From Glo-17 sp964637835 (GTDB lineage: Bacteria; Krumholzibacteriota; Krumholzibacteriia; LZORAL124-64-63), in the NCBI GenBank assembly GCA_964637835.1, contig CAZWYF010000007.1, forward strand, positions 1 through 64,000: a stretch of DNA of 64,000 nt, written 5' to 3'. Both the position numbers and the translations under genes were made by a program. The notes beneath the pieces are model-generated. The model did no database searches. It worked only from the letters and a program-made list of their open reading frames with translations, and was not told the DNA's origin. How positions within the stretch are numbered: the stretch's first letter is position 1; every line of letters starts with the position of its first letter. Positions 16,339 to 25,379 of the stretch are shown piece by piece.

Positions 16339-17656
16339 CCTGGCCTGGGACACGGCGCGGCAGCGCGTCGAGCTCTGTGACACGGTGCGGCAGGTCGGTC
16401 GGGTCACCGGCCTGGTGGGCATGACCATCGAGGTCCGCGGCCTCGCCGCCCCGGTGGGCTCGCTCTGCCGCATCGAGGGCGGTCGTCACCGCGACCCCGT
16501 GCTCTGCGAGGCCGTGGGCTTCCAGGCCGGCCGATTGCTCCTGATGCCCTACGGGGACAAGCACGGCGTGGCGCCGGGGCAGGCCGTCGTGCGGCTGGCC
16601 AACCAGCTCACCGTGCCCGTGGGCGAGGCCCTGCTCGGGCGCGTGCTCGACGGCCTGGGCAATCCCATCGACGGCGGACCGCCCCTGCATCACCTGCCCC
16701 GGTGTCGCCTCGGCGGGGCTGCCCCCGGGGCGCTGAAACGGCGCCGCTGCACCGAGGCCATGCCCACCGGCGTGCGCGCGCTCGATTCCCTGGTGACCGT
16801 GGCGCAGGGCCAGCGACTGGGGATCTTCGCCGGCAGTGGTGTGGGCAAGTCCGTGCTGCTGGGCATGCTGGCCCGGGGCGCCGCCGTGGACGTGAACGTC
16901 CTGGCCCTGATCGGGGAGCGCGGGCGCGAGGTGCGCGAGTTCCTCGAGCGCGATCTGGGGCCCGAGGGCCTGGCGCGCAGCGTGGTGGTGGTGGTCACCA
17001 GCGACGAGAGCGCGGTGATGCGCACCAAGGGGGCGGAGACGGCCATGACCATCGCGGAGAGCTTCCGCGACGCCGACCAGGAGACCCTCCTGCTCATGGA
17101 CTCGGTCACGCGCTACGCCATGGCCCTGCGCGAGATCGGCCTGGCCGCCGGCGAGCCGCCCACCACCAAGGGCTACCCGCCGTCGGTCTTCGCCGCGCTG
17201 CCGCGCCTCTGCGAGCGAGCGGGCTGGTCGGACGTCAATGCCATGACCGCCTTCTTCACGGTCCTGATCGAGGGGGATGACATCCACGATCCCATCGGCG
17301 ACGCCGTCCGCTCCATCCTCGACGGGCACGTGCTGCTCAGCCGCGACCTGGCGCGCGAGGGCCACTATCCCGCCATCGACGTGCTCGGCTCGGTGAGTCG
17401 CCTGCGCGGCGAGGTGGTGGCTCCCGGGGACCGCGCCGCCGGTGACCGGCTCCTGCGCTGGCTCAAGGCGCTGGAAGCGAATCGCGACCTGGTGAACATC
17501 GGCGCCTACGTGCCCGGCAGCGACCGGGTGCTGGACCAGGCGCTCGCCGCGCGCGACCACATCCGCGGCTTCCTCACCCAGGCCATCGACGAGCAGGCGG
17601 ACGCGCAGGAGAGCCTGGCCGCGCTGCGGGCCCTGGCGGGCGGGGAGGCGGCATGA
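16331..17656 (+). CDS. fliI: Flagellum-specific ATPase FliI
   Basis: 441 aa. F1-ATPase-beta-like fold with Walker A GIFAGSGVGKSVLLG (residues about 165-180), Walker B LLLMDSVTRYA, and the type III ATPase stretch KGYPPSVFAALPRLCERAG. It energises unfolding and delivery of export substrates from chaperones. GGAGG precedes the ATG within the end of fliH. The Walker A Thr/Ser after the Lys is present (KS). Ends overlapping fliJ as ATGA. Confidence 0.97.
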   Translation: MLDLAWDTARQRVELCDTVRQVGRVTGLVGMTIEVRGLAAPVGSLCRIEGGRHRDPVLCEAVGFQAGRLLLMPYGDKHGVAPGQAVVRLANQLTVPVGEALLGRVLDGLGNPIDGGPPLHHLPRCRLGGAAPGALKRRRCTEAMPTGVRALDSLVTVAQGQRLGIFAGSGVGKSVLLGMLARGAAVDVNVLALIGERGREVREFLERDLGPEGLARSVVVVVTSDESAVMRTKGAETAMTIAESFRDADQETLLLMDSVTRYAMALREIGLAAGEPPTTKGYPPSVFAALPRLCERAGWSDVNAMTAFFTVLIEGDDIHDPIGDAVRSILDGHVLLSRDLAREGHYPAIDVLGSVSRLRGEVVAPGDRAAGDRLLRWLKALEANRDLVNIGAYVPGSDRVLDQALAARDHIRGFLTQAIDEQADAQESLAALRALAGGEAA

Positions 17657-18123
17657 TGTTCCGCTTCCGGCTGGAGAAGGTGTTGCAGCATCGCCGGCGC
17701 GAGGTGGAGGCCCGCAGCCGGGAAGTGGCGTCCCGACGGGAGGTTCACGCCCGCGCCCGGGCCGCCCACGAGCAGGCGGCACGGGAACTGCAGCAGGCGC
17801 GCGAGGCCGCCGCGGCGGCACGCGGGCAGGGCCCGCTCGATGCGGCGGCCCTGGCGCGCACCGGCGCCTGGTTCGACGCGCGGCAGGCCGAACTCCACCG
17901 ACTCGCCGAGCACGTCGCCGGCGCCGCGGCGGACGTGGAGGCGGCGCAGGAGCGCCTGACGACCGCCTGGCAGGACCGTGAGGTGCTCGAGCGGTTGCGC
18001 GACCGGCAGCACCGGGATTGGCGGCAGGAGCAGGCCCGGCGCGAGCGCCGGGCCCTCGATGAGATCGGTTCGATCCGGGCGGCGCTGGCCCGGCCGGCCC
18101 GGGTCGCCGAGGAGACCGGATGA
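17653..18123 (+). CDS. fliJ: Flagellar export protein FliJ
   Basis: 156 aa, wholly coiled coil, very arginine/glutamate-rich. It starts MMFRFRLEKVLQHRRREVEARSREV, the FliJ hallmark F-x-L-x-x-L-L-x-R/L-R. FliJ sits in the FliI hexamer and engages FlhA. The start overlaps the fliI stop (ATGA); a second ATG directly follows. Confidence 0.88.
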   Translation: MMFRFRLEKVLQHRRREVEARSREVASRREVHARARAAHEQAARELQQAREAAAAARGQGPLDAAALARTGAWFDARQAELHRLAEHVAGAAADVEAAQERLTTAWQDREVLERLRDRQHRDWRQEQARRERRALDEIGSIRAALARPARVAEETG

Positions 18124-18205
18124 TCGGCGGGGCCCGGCGGTCCTGGCGTGATCCCGGCCCGGTGACCGACCCTCGCGGCGTACGACGCCGCAGAAAGGCG
18201 CGGAC

Positions 18206-18721
18206 ATGAAGAGCGTGCTGATCATCTCCAGCGTGACCTTCCTGCTGATCTTCGGCGGCGTCGCGGCGCTGGTCCTGACGCTGGGGGATCGGGGGTCTGA
18301 CGCTCCCGCCGCCGACACCGGCGCCCCCGGGGCGGAGCGGTTGCTGCGCGACGCTGCGGCGGAACGCGACCGGCTGCAGCGCCAGGGCGAGGAACTGGCG
18401 CGCCTGGAAGGGGCGTACGCCGCGCGCGAGGCGCTCATGAGCCGCATCCACAACCAGTTGCTCGAGACCATCGGCAAGCTCGAGAAGCAGCAGGACGTGT
18501 ACATCGAGGAGCAGGAGCAGGCGTCCGTGCGACTGGCCAAGATGTACGAGGCCATGAAGGCCGACCGGGCCGCCATGATCCTCTCGGCACTCGAACTCGA
18601 CATCACCGTCGCCATCCTCGCCAGGATGAAGGAACGCGCGGCCGCGGAGGTCCTGTCCTTCATGGACGCCGGCCTCGCCGCGCAGATCAGCACCCGGCTC
18701 AGCCTGCAGGGAGGTGCCTGA
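18206..18721 (+). CDS. motE: MotE-like flagellar protein (MgtE N-terminal-like)
   Basis: 171 aa: one N-terminal membrane anchor (about 3-28, VLIISSVTFLLIFGGVAALVLTL), a periplasmic coiled coil (about 45-110), and a C-terminal MgtE-N/FliG-like helical domain (KMYEAMKADRAAMILSALELD, ILARMKERAAAEVLSFMD). This layout matches MotE, which acts as a chaperone or partner of MotC/stators in alphaproteobacteria, and similar proteins lie between fliJ and fliK in many flagellar operons. It ends overlapping the first base of fliK. Confidence 0.75.
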   Translation: MKSVLIISSVTFLLIFGGVAALVLTLGDRGSDAPAADTGAPGAERLLRDAAAERDRLQRQGEELARLEGAYAAREALMSRIHNQLLETIGKLEKQQDVYIEEQEQASVRLAKMYEAMKADRAAMILSALELDITVAILARMKERAAAEVLSFMDAGLAAQISTRLSLQGGA

Positions 18722-20061
18722 TGGAGATCAACAGCGGCAACCTGGTCCTGGCCCGCGAGGCCAAGGGGGGCAAGGCGACCTCCGCGACCGACACCCCGAC
18801 GGAGGGGGCCGGCGGGAAGACCGCCGATCCGTTCGCCGCGCTGCTCGCCCTGCTCGATCCCCCGCCTGCCGCGTCGCTGCTGGGCGGATCGATGGGCGAG
18901 CCTCCCGCTCAGAAGAACGCGGCGGGCGGGAACGCCGGCGCCGCTTCCGGGCCTCCGGGAGGCTCGCGCGGGGCGATGGTGCCGGACCTGCTGAGCGGCC
19001 TGCTCGGCGGTCCGCCCGTCCCGGGATCCGGGCGGCCAGCCACCCCGGCGGGTTCCGATCCGGCGCTCCTGGCCGTCGTCCAGGCCAGCGCCGCGCGGGC
19101 GGGCCAGGCCGCGCCGTCACGTTCCACCGGGGCGGCGGCGACACCGACGGCCCCGGATCCACGCCCGATCGGCGGCATCCCCGGCGGCCTCGGCACCACC
19201 GCTCCGGCCGCCGCGGGCGCCGACGGCGGCAAGCCCGCACCTCCTGGCGCGAACACCGCGAACACGCTGGCGACGACGTCGGGGCCGATCCCCGATCCGG
19301 CCCCCACGCCTCCTGCCGACGGGCGGCAGCCGTCCACCGGGACCACTGCGCCCTTCGTCCCCGGCGGCCGACCGATCGCCGCGGCTGGCTGGCTCGGCAT
19401 CAGTGCACCCGGCGACACGGAGAAGACGCCCGGGCGCGCTCCCCAGGCGCCCAGCACGTCACCGGCGTCCACCACGGATGCGGCGCCGGCCCAGGTCACG
19501 GCTGCCCCGTCGACCCCGACCACCACCGACCCGACCGCCGCCCTCGCGGCTGGCCTGCAGGTGACCACCGCAGGCCCGTCCGCCGCCACCGGTGCCCCCG
19601 GCGGCCTGCCCACCGGCCTGCTCGACGGCGCCCGGACCGGAGACAGCCCGGAGGCCACCGGTTCGCGCTACGCCGCGGAACCGGCCCACATCCGGGCGCA
19701 GGTGGTTCGCCAGCTGGCGGCCGAGAACGCCGCGCCCGGTCAGGCCCGCAACCTGACGTTGCGACTCGAGCCCGAGCACCTCGGCAAGGTGGAGGTCCGG
19801 ATCACGGCCACCGATGACGGCCTGGAGGTGGTCTTCCGGGCCGAGACGGCCGCGGCCCAGGACGCGCTGCGCGACCGCTCCGGTGAGCTGGCCCGTGCGC
19901 TCGGCGCGGCCGATGCGCGCTGGCAGAAGGTGGAGATCAAGGTGAGCGAACCTGCAGGAAGCAGGTCCGATCCCGAGGAGCCCGACGAGGACGGATCGCA
20001 GGATCAGCCCCGTCGCGACCAGCAGGAATCCCGCGATCGCCGCGACGGCGACGATCGCTAG
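18721..20061 (+). CDS. fliK: Flagellar hook-length control protein FliK
   Basis: 446 aa. Residues about 20-320 are low-complexity Ala/Gly/Pro/Thr, consistent with an extended ruler. The Flg_hook C-terminal domain (about 325-415) contains LTLRLEPEHLGKVEVRITATDDGLEVVFRAE, the LxPexLG motif that signals the switch in FlhB export specificity. A charged Asp/Arg/Gln tail follows. FliK measures hook length and switches export from hook to filament substrates. Upstream of flgD and flgE as usual. Confidence 0.9.
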   Translation: MEINSGNLVLAREAKGGKATSATDTPTEGAGGKTADPFAALLALLDPPPAASLLGGSMGEPPAQKNAAGGNAGAASGPPGGSRGAMVPDLLSGLLGGPPVPGSGRPATPAGSDPALLAVVQASAARAGQAAPSRSTGAAATPTAPDPRPIGGIPGGLGTTAPAAAGADGGKPAPPGANTANTLATTSGPIPDPAPTPPADGRQPSTGTTAPFVPGGRPIAAAGWLGISAPGDTEKTPGRAPQAPSTSPASTTDAAPAQVTAAPSTPTTTDPTAALAAGLQVTTAGPSAATGAPGGLPTGLLDGARTGDSPEATGSRYAAEPAHIRAQVVRQLAAENAAPGQARNLTLRLEPEHLGKVEVRITATDDGLEVVFRAETAAAQDALRDRSGELARALGAADARWQKVEIKVSEPAGSRSDPEEPDEDGSQDQPRRDQQESRDRRDGDDR

Positions 20062-20076
20062 CGGAGAGGTCGTCCC

Positions 20077-20727
20077 ATGCCCGTCAGTGCGGTCCAGAAC
20101 GCCACCACCCCGGTGCTCGGCTCGCCCGGCTCCAACCCGGCCGACATCGACAAGATCGATTTCATGAACCTGCTGGTGGCCCAGATCCAGAACCAGGATC
20201 CCCTGAGCCCCATGGACAACGCCCAGTTCACCAGCCAGATCACGCAGTTCACCATGCTCGACGAGATCTCGGAGATGGGCCAGAAGATGGATGATTCGCT
20301 GGCCATGGCCCAGTCGCTGAACAACACGGGCATGCTCGCCCTGGTGGGACGCAACTGCACCGTGGGCGGCGACCAGATCCACATCTCCGCCGAGGGGGTC
20401 AGCGCCACGAAGCTCAACAGCCAGGGCGGCGGCTCGGCCACCGTCATCATCCGCGATGCGGACGGCAACGTGGTCGATACCTACGTCGAGACGGTCTCCG
20501 CGGGCCTGAACGACATCGCCTGGGACGGCCGCGACGCCGATGGCGAGCTCCAGCCCGAGGGCCAGTACACCGTGGAGGTGGCGGTCACCTCGGCCGACGG
20601 CGAGTCCGTGGCGGCCGAGGTCCTGATGACCGGGCCGGTGCGCGGTCTGCGTTACGAGAACGGCGTCGCCGTGGTCGACGTCTTCGGCGAGGAATTCTAC
20701 GTGTCCGATATCTACCAGGTCAGCTAG
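20077..20727 (+). CDS. flgD: Flagellar hook assembly scaffold FlgD
   Basis: 216 aa. The N-terminal cap motif (DFMNLLVAQIQNQDPLSPMDNAQFTSQITQFTMLDEI, residues about 28-65) is diagnostic. Residues about 100-185 form the FlgD Ig-like domain (NVVDTYVETVSAGLNDIAWDGRDADGELQPEGQYTVEV), the same fold seen at the end of the secreted protease at 50648-53494. Caps the growing hook during polymerisation of FlgE. Confidence 0.96.
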   Translation: MPVSAVQNATTPVLGSPGSNPADIDKIDFMNLLVAQIQNQDPLSPMDNAQFTSQITQFTMLDEISEMGQKMDDSLAMAQSLNNTGMLALVGRNCTVGGDQIHISAEGVSATKLNSQGGGSATVIIRDADGNVVDTYVETVSAGLNDIAWDGRDADGELQPEGQYTVEVAVTSADGESVAAEVLMTGPVRGLRYENGVAVVDVFGEEFYVSDIYQVS

Positions 20728-20746
20728 GGAGCCTTTCCCGGCTCCC
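20727..20746 (+). other. Hairpin between flgD and flgE
   Basis: GGGAGCC (20727-20733) and GGCTCCC (20740-20746) form a 7-bp stem immediately after the flgD stop. No U-tract, so attenuation or mRNA stability rather than termination. Confidence 0.3.
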
Positions 20747-20781
20747 GGCGGGGCCGGTCGTGGAAGAACAGGAGGAAGAGC

Positions 20782-22839
20782 ATGTTCAAGTCGCTGTACT
20801 CCGGCGTTTCCGGCATGTCGGCCAACATGGCCCAGCTCGACGTGATCGGCAACAACATCGCCAACAGCAACACGACCGGCTTCAAGTCGGGTCGCGTGAC
20901 GTTCAACGAGATGCTGACGCAGACCATCCGCTCGGCCAGCCGGCCCATCGCCGGCGGCCTCGGCGGCACCAACCCCCAGCAGATCGGCCTGGGCACCAAG
21001 GTGGGCAGCATCGACACCAACTTCGGCCAGGGGAACTTCCAGACCACCGGCATCAAGACCGACCTCGCGATCCAGGGCGCCGGCTTCTTCGTGCTCTCCG
21101 ACGGCGTGAACAACACCTACACCCGCGCGGGCGTGTTCGGGCTGGACGCGGGCAACTTCCTGGTCAACCCCAGCACCGGCCTGAAGGTGCAGGGCGTCAT
21201 GGCCGACGAGGACGGCGCCATCGGCAACGGTCCGGTGGGCGATCTGTTCATCGATCCGGGCCAGGTGGTCCCCGCGGCGGCCTCGAGCTCGGTGGAACTC
21301 ATCGGCAACCTCGACGCCGACGCGGATGCCCGCGGCAGCATCGTCGAGACCGGCTCGCTGCTCGTGGCCGCCGCCGGGGACGACCTCCTGGTGAACCTCA
21401 GCGGGACCACCACCGGCGATCTCGGCCTGTTCGCCGGCGACGTGATCACCATGAACGGCCGCAGCGGCGGCGCCGACCTCGCCGACAGCACCTTCGAGGT
21501 CACCGGCTCCTCCACCCTGCAGGACCTCGTGGACTGGTTGAACACCCAGGAGCCGGGCCTGACCTTCGGCCTGAGCGCCGACCCCGCGCTCGCCGGCGCC
21601 ATCGAGGTGACCAACGCCACCGGCGCCGCGGTGGAGGGCCTCTCGCTCTCGCTCAACGGCCGCACCAGCTTCAACCAGAACTTCCTCTTCCCCGGCGACA
21701 TCGCCGATGGGGCCACCACCACGACGGCCGATGGCGCCAGCGGCGAGGGGCTGCTCCGCGGCTACGCGGACGAGACCGACACCCTGGCCAGTCTCTTCGG
21801 CGCCAACGGCTCCAGCCTGGGGCTGGACCTCAGCGGCGGCTCCACCAACATCAGCATCGGCGGGGACCTCGGTGGCGAGGAGGTGGCGGCCAGCATCCTG
21901 ACCGTGGACGACACCACCACCATGGCCGACCTCCTGTCGGAGATCCAGCAGACCTTCGGCATCAACTCCAGCCCCGTGGAGATCAACGAGCAGGGCCAGA
22001 TCGTGGTGCGCGGCGAGGCGGGCATCGCGGCCGCCATCGGCCGCATCTCCATCGAGGAGGTGGGCACGGACAACACCCTGCAGCCCTTCACCTTCAGCCC
22101 CACCCAGCAGGCGCGCGACCAGCAGACCTTCTCGGTCTCCACCACCACGTACGACTCCCTCGGCGCCGAGCACACCATCAACTTCAGCTTCCAGAAGGTG
22201 CCTGGCGAGAACGAGTGGATCTGGCAGGCGGAGATGGAGGGTGGCGAGGCGATCCTCTCCGGCGGCAGCGGCCGCATGCGTTTCGACGAGAGCGGCGCCA
22301 TCAGCAACTTCAGCTACGACGACGACGCCTCCGGCCTGGTCTACGAGCCGCAGGACGCCGGGCAGCAGGGCGCCGGCCCGGTGACCCTGCAGATCGACTA
22401 CGGCGAGATCGGCGGCCTCAGCGGCCTGACGCAGTTCGAGGGCACCGGCAGCCTCCGCTCCATGGCGGACGGCTACACCGCCGGGAGCCTCGTGGACTAC
22501 GAGATCGACCAGAGCGGCCTGATCGTGGGCCGGTTCAGCAACGACACCATGCGCAACATCGGCCGCATCGCGCTGGTCCAGTTCAACAACGAGGCCGGCC
22601 TCGTGCGCGAGGCCAACAACACGTACCGGCTGAGCGGCAACTCGGGCGATCCCATGATCGCCTTCGCCGGCGAGGGCAACGGCCTGACGCTCACGCCGGG
22701 TGCGCTGGAGAGCAGCAACGTGGACCTGGCCACCGAGTTCACGCGCCTGGTGGTGGCCCAGCGGGCCTTCCAGGCCAACAGCCGCGTCGTGACCACGGGC
22801 GACACGCTCATGCAGGAGCTGGTCAACCTGGTCCGGTAG
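20782..22839 (+). CDS. flgE: Flagellar hook protein FlgE
   Basis: 685 aa, much longer than the roughly 400-aa enterobacterial protein. N-terminal rod/hook motif (SLYSGVSGMSANMAQLDVIGNNIANSNTTGFKSGRVTF), FlgE D1/D2 region (QQTFSVSTTTYDSLGAEHTINFSFQK near 445) and the C-terminal DUF1078 helix (SSNVDLATEFTRLVVAQRAFQANSRVVTTGDTLMQELVNL). The extra mass is a central insertion of about 250 residues that should form additional outward-facing domains on the hook. A strong AGGAGGAAGAG ribosome site precedes it, as expected for an abundant subunit. Confidence 0.95.
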   Translation: MFKSLYSGVSGMSANMAQLDVIGNNIANSNTTGFKSGRVTFNEMLTQTIRSASRPIAGGLGGTNPQQIGLGTKVGSIDTNFGQGNFQTTGIKTDLAIQGAGFFVLSDGVNNTYTRAGVFGLDAGNFLVNPSTGLKVQGVMADEDGAIGNGPVGDLFIDPGQVVPAAASSSVELIGNLDADADARGSIVETGSLLVAAAGDDLLVNLSGTTTGDLGLFAGDVITMNGRSGGADLADSTFEVTGSSTLQDLVDWLNTQEPGLTFGLSADPALAGAIEVTNATGAAVEGLSLSLNGRTSFNQNFLFPGDIADGATTTTADGASGEGLLRGYADETDTLASLFGANGSSLGLDLSGGSTNISIGGDLGGEEVAASILTVDDTTTMADLLSEIQQTFGINSSPVEINEQGQIVVRGEAGIAAAIGRISIEEVGTDNTLQPFTFSPTQQARDQQTFSVSTTTYDSLGAEHTINFSFQKVPGENEWIWQAEMEGGEAILSGGSGRMRFDESGAISNFSYDDDASGLVYEPQDAGQQGAGPVTLQIDYGEIGGLSGLTQFEGTGSLRSMADGYTAGSLVDYEIDQSGLIVGRFSNDTMRNIGRIALVQFNNEAGLVREANNTYRLSGNSGDPMIAFAGEGNGLTLTPGALESSNVDLATEFTRLVVAQRAFQANSRVVTTGDTLMQELVNLVR

Positions 22840-22851
22840 CGTGGATTGACG

Positions 22852-22880
22852 GCGGGCGGGGCGCCCCGGGCCCCGCCCGC
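22852..22880 (+). other. GC-rich hairpin between flgE and flbD
   Basis: Perfect 11-bp stem (22852-22862 with 22870-22880), 7-nt loop, 12 nt after the flgE stop. No U-tract. Likely stabilises the flgE message or reduces read-through into the motor genes. Confidence 0.45.
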
Positions 22881-22902
22881 ACGCAGGCCGGAGCTAAAGT
22901 CC

Positions 22903-23127
22903 ATGATCAAGATCACGAAACTTAATGGCAGGGAACTGGTGGTCAACGCCGACCTCATCGAGTTCGTCGAGGCCACACCGGATACCCTGATCAGCCTGAC
23001 CACCGGCCGCAAGGTCATGGTGCTCGAGGACCTCGACGAGGTGGTCAGGCGCGCGGTGAGCTACCGCAGCCGGGCCCGCATCTACCCGGTGCCCACCGGC
23101 GGCACCGGCTCGGTCTTCGAGGGCTGA
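22903..23127 (+). CDS. flbD: FlbD-family flagellar protein
   Basis: 74 aa, starting MIKITKLNGRELVVNADLIEFVEATPDTLISLTTGRKVMV, the full FlbD (pfam06289) pattern. Despite the symbol this is the small spirochaete/Firmicutes-type FlbD, not the Caulobacter sigma-54 activator. Its molecular role is unsettled; it nearly always lies between flgE and motA, as here. The start was chosen at MIKIT; the frame is open upstream but proline/arginine-rich. Confidence 0.92.
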   Translation: MIKITKLNGRELVVNADLIEFVEATPDTLISLTTGRKVMVLEDLDEVVRRAVSYRSRARIYPVPTGGTGSVFEG

Positions 23128-23161
23128 ATCCCGGCGAAGACCCGGCAGAGAGGCGACGGAC

Positions 23162-23944
23162 GTGGACATCGGGACTGTCATCGGCATCGTCGCAGCGTTC
23201 GCGCTGGTGATCTGGGGCATCCTGCTGGGGGGGAGCCTGGGCCAGTTCGCGGACGCTCCCTCGGTCGCCATCGTCGTCGGCGGCACCTTCGCCGCCCTGC
23301 TGGTCGCCTTCCCCATCCAGAAGGTCCTGGGCGTGGCCCGGGTCCTGCGCAAGGCCTTCTTCACCTCGCCCCAGGATCCCGGCGCGGTGATCACCAAGAT
23401 GGTCCGCTATGCCGAACGCGCCCGCCGGGAGGGCATGCTGGCCCTGGAGGAGGAATCGGAGGAGGAGCCCGACCTCTTCCTGCGGAAGGGCCTCAGGCTG
23501 GCGGTGGACGGGACGGACCCGCAACTGCTCGAGAAGATCCTGGAGACCGACATCGGCCAGATCGAAGCCCGCCACAAGGACGGCAAGAGCATCCTGGAGG
23601 CCGGCGGCACCTTCGCGCCGGCCTTCGGCATGGCGGGCACGCTCATCGGTCTGATCAACATGCTGGCCTCCCTGGAGGATCCGACCACCATCGGCGCCGG
23701 CATGGCCACCGCGCTGATCACCACCTTCTACGGCGCCCTGCTCGCCAACGCCTTCTTCCTGCCCCTGGCCAGCAAGCTCGAGTCCCGTTCGTCCGAGGAG
23801 ATCCTGGTCAAGGAGATGATCATCGACGGGATCATGGCCATCCAGAGCGGGGACTCGCCACGCATCGTGGAGGAGAAGCTCAAGAGCTTCCTCTCGCCGG
23901 TGCAGCGCGCCCAGGTGGACGACGCCAAGCAGAAGGCCGCCTAG
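23162..23944 (+). CDS. motA: Flagellar motor stator protein MotA
   Basis: 260 aa, GTG start. Four membrane segments, with the family motif GGTFAALLVAFPIQKV near 40-55, a charged cytosolic loop (about 75-145) that contacts FliG, and FAPAFGMAGTLIGLINMLASLEDP near 160. With MotB it forms the ion channel driving rotation. It begins the motA-motB-fliL run. Confidence 0.95.
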   Translation: MDIGTVIGIVAAFALVIWGILLGGSLGQFADAPSVAIVVGGTFAALLVAFPIQKVLGVARVLRKAFFTSPQDPGAVITKMVRYAERARREGMLALEEESEEEPDLFLRKGLRLAVDGTDPQLLEKILETDIGQIEARHKDGKSILEAGGTFAPAFGMAGTLIGLINMLASLEDPTTIGAGMATALITTFYGALLANAFFLPLASKLESRSSEEILVKEMIIDGIMAIQSGDSPRIVEEKLKSFLSPVQRAQVDDAKQKAA

Positions 23945-23980
23945 GCCGGTCCCGCCGGCCACCAGCGTCCGGGAGCAGCG

Positions 23981-24790
23981 ATGAGCAAGAAGAAGCGCCC
24001 GGTCATCATCAAGCAGGGCCTCGACGGCTGGGTCATGACTTACGGCGACATGATGTCCCTGCTGCTGACCTTCTTCGTGCTCATCGTCAGCTTCTCCTCC
24101 ATGCAGGATACCAAGTTCAAGGACGCCGCCATGTCCCTGCGCCGCGCCTTCGGGGTCATGGTCCAGCCCGAGTCCGTGATCGAATTCAACGACCCCCTGG
24201 TACCCAGGCACGAGACCAGCGAGCAGGCAGATCTGCTGCTGGAGGTCCGCGAACTGGAGAAGGCGCTGCTCGATCGCGGCCTGCAGAACGAGGTCGAGAT
24301 GCAGGTCCAGGCCGATGGCGTCCGCTTCCGCATCGACGCGCCGGTGCTCTTCGAGCCCGCCAGCGTGGAGCTGCAGCCGGCCAGTTGCGAGGTCCTCGAC
24401 ACCCTGGGCACGTTCCTCGGCAAGTTCCCGGGCGAGGTCCGCGTGGACGGCCATTCCGACGCGCTGCCCATCCGCAACCGCCGCTATCCCAGCAACTGGG
24501 AACTGTCCGCGGCCCGGGCCGGTGCGGTGGCACGATACTTTCAAGGAACCGGCATGGAACCCGCGCGGATCGCGGCCACCGGCTACGGGGAACACCGACC
24601 GCTGGCGAGCAACGACACCGCCGAGGGCCGTGCGAAGAATCGCCGGGTGGAGATCTTCCTGAAGGTGGCAGCTAATCAGCCGGCCACCGACAGGACACCG
24701 CTCAGCGGCACGCTGGACCGCACGCCGCGCACCGCGCCGCGGCCGACCCCGGTCACCGATCGTTTGCGGCGCGTGGGTCGTGAACACTGA
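23981..24790 (+). CDS. motB: Flagellar motor stator protein MotB
   Basis: 269 aa. One membrane segment (about 24-43) preceded by the ion-binding Asp23 in MTYGDMMSLLLTFF. A periplasmic plug/linker and an OmpA-like peptidoglycan-binding domain follow (about 120-230; VDGHSDALP, NWELSAARAGAVARYF, ATGYGEHRP, NRRVEIFL). Anchors the stator to the cell wall. A 35-residue basic, Pro/Thr-rich tail extends past the OmpA fold. Confidence 0.95.
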   Translation: MSKKKRPVIIKQGLDGWVMTYGDMMSLLLTFFVLIVSFSSMQDTKFKDAAMSLRRAFGVMVQPESVIEFNDPLVPRHETSEQADLLLEVRELEKALLDRGLQNEVEMQVQADGVRFRIDAPVLFEPASVELQPASCEVLDTLGTFLGKFPGEVRVDGHSDALPIRNRRYPSNWELSAARAGAVARYFQGTGMEPARIAATGYGEHRPLASNDTAEGRAKNRRVEIFLKVAANQPATDRTPLSGTLDRTPRTAPRPTPVTDRLRRVGREH

Positions 24791-24799
24791 GGAGCTGGC

Positions 24800-25315
24800 A
24801 TGGCGGACGAGAAGAAGGCACCCGAGGAGAGCACGGAGGCGAAGAAGCACGGCCTGCTCGAGAACAAGGTGGTGATCCTCGGTGGCGTGGTGGGGCTGCA
24901 ACTGGTCCTGGCCGTGGTGCTGACCATGGTCGTGATCGTTCCCCGTCTCGGGGGACCGGCCTCCGCGGCCGCCACCATGGAGACGCCCCGCGTCGAGGCC
25001 GAACCCATGGGACAGCTCCTGAGCCTGGGCGAGATCATCGTCACGCTGCAGAGCGACGGCAGCGGCAGCGCGCGTTACCTGCGCATCACCGTGGATCTCG
25101 AGCTGAGCGACCCGAAGGCCGTGGAGACGGCCACGGCCAGGCTGCCGGTGCTCCGCGACACGGTGATCATGACCCTGGCCAATCGCTCGGCGGCGGATCT
25201 GAACCGTCCCGAGGGCATGAAGGGCCTGCGCGACGAGCTCATGCGCCGCCTGGACGAGCGCCTGCCCGGGCAGATCCTCCGTCACCTGTACTTCTCCGAC
25301 CTCGTGATCCAGTAG
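24800..25315 (+). CDS. fliL: Flagellar basal body-associated protein FliL
   Basis: 171 aa: short charged cytosolic end, one membrane segment (about 23-48, VVILGGVVGLQLVLAVVLTMVVIV), and a periplasmic FliL domain (LGEIIVTLQSDGSGSARYLRITVDLEL, LPVLRDTVIMTLANRS, LIQ-like end YFSDLVIQ). FliL surrounds the stator and raises torque. Between motB and fliM. Confidence 0.93.
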   Translation: MADEKKAPEESTEAKKHGLLENKVVILGGVVGLQLVLAVVLTMVVIVPRLGGPASAAATMETPRVEAEPMGQLLSLGEIIVTLQSDGSGSARYLRITVDLELSDPKAVETATARLPVLRDTVIMTLANRSAADLNRPEGMKGLRDELMRRLDERLPGQILRHLYFSDLVIQ

Positions 25316-25379
25316 TCACCGGACGCCGCGCGACGGCGCCCCCGGCTGGTCGACCACCGAGCGCAAGGACAGCACACCC

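Noticed and set aside
18124..18205. Possible sigma-54 box before motE (TGGCGTGATCCCGGC)
   Set aside because: The GG-N10-GC spacing is kept, but both elements match poorly and the genes are otherwise one operon.
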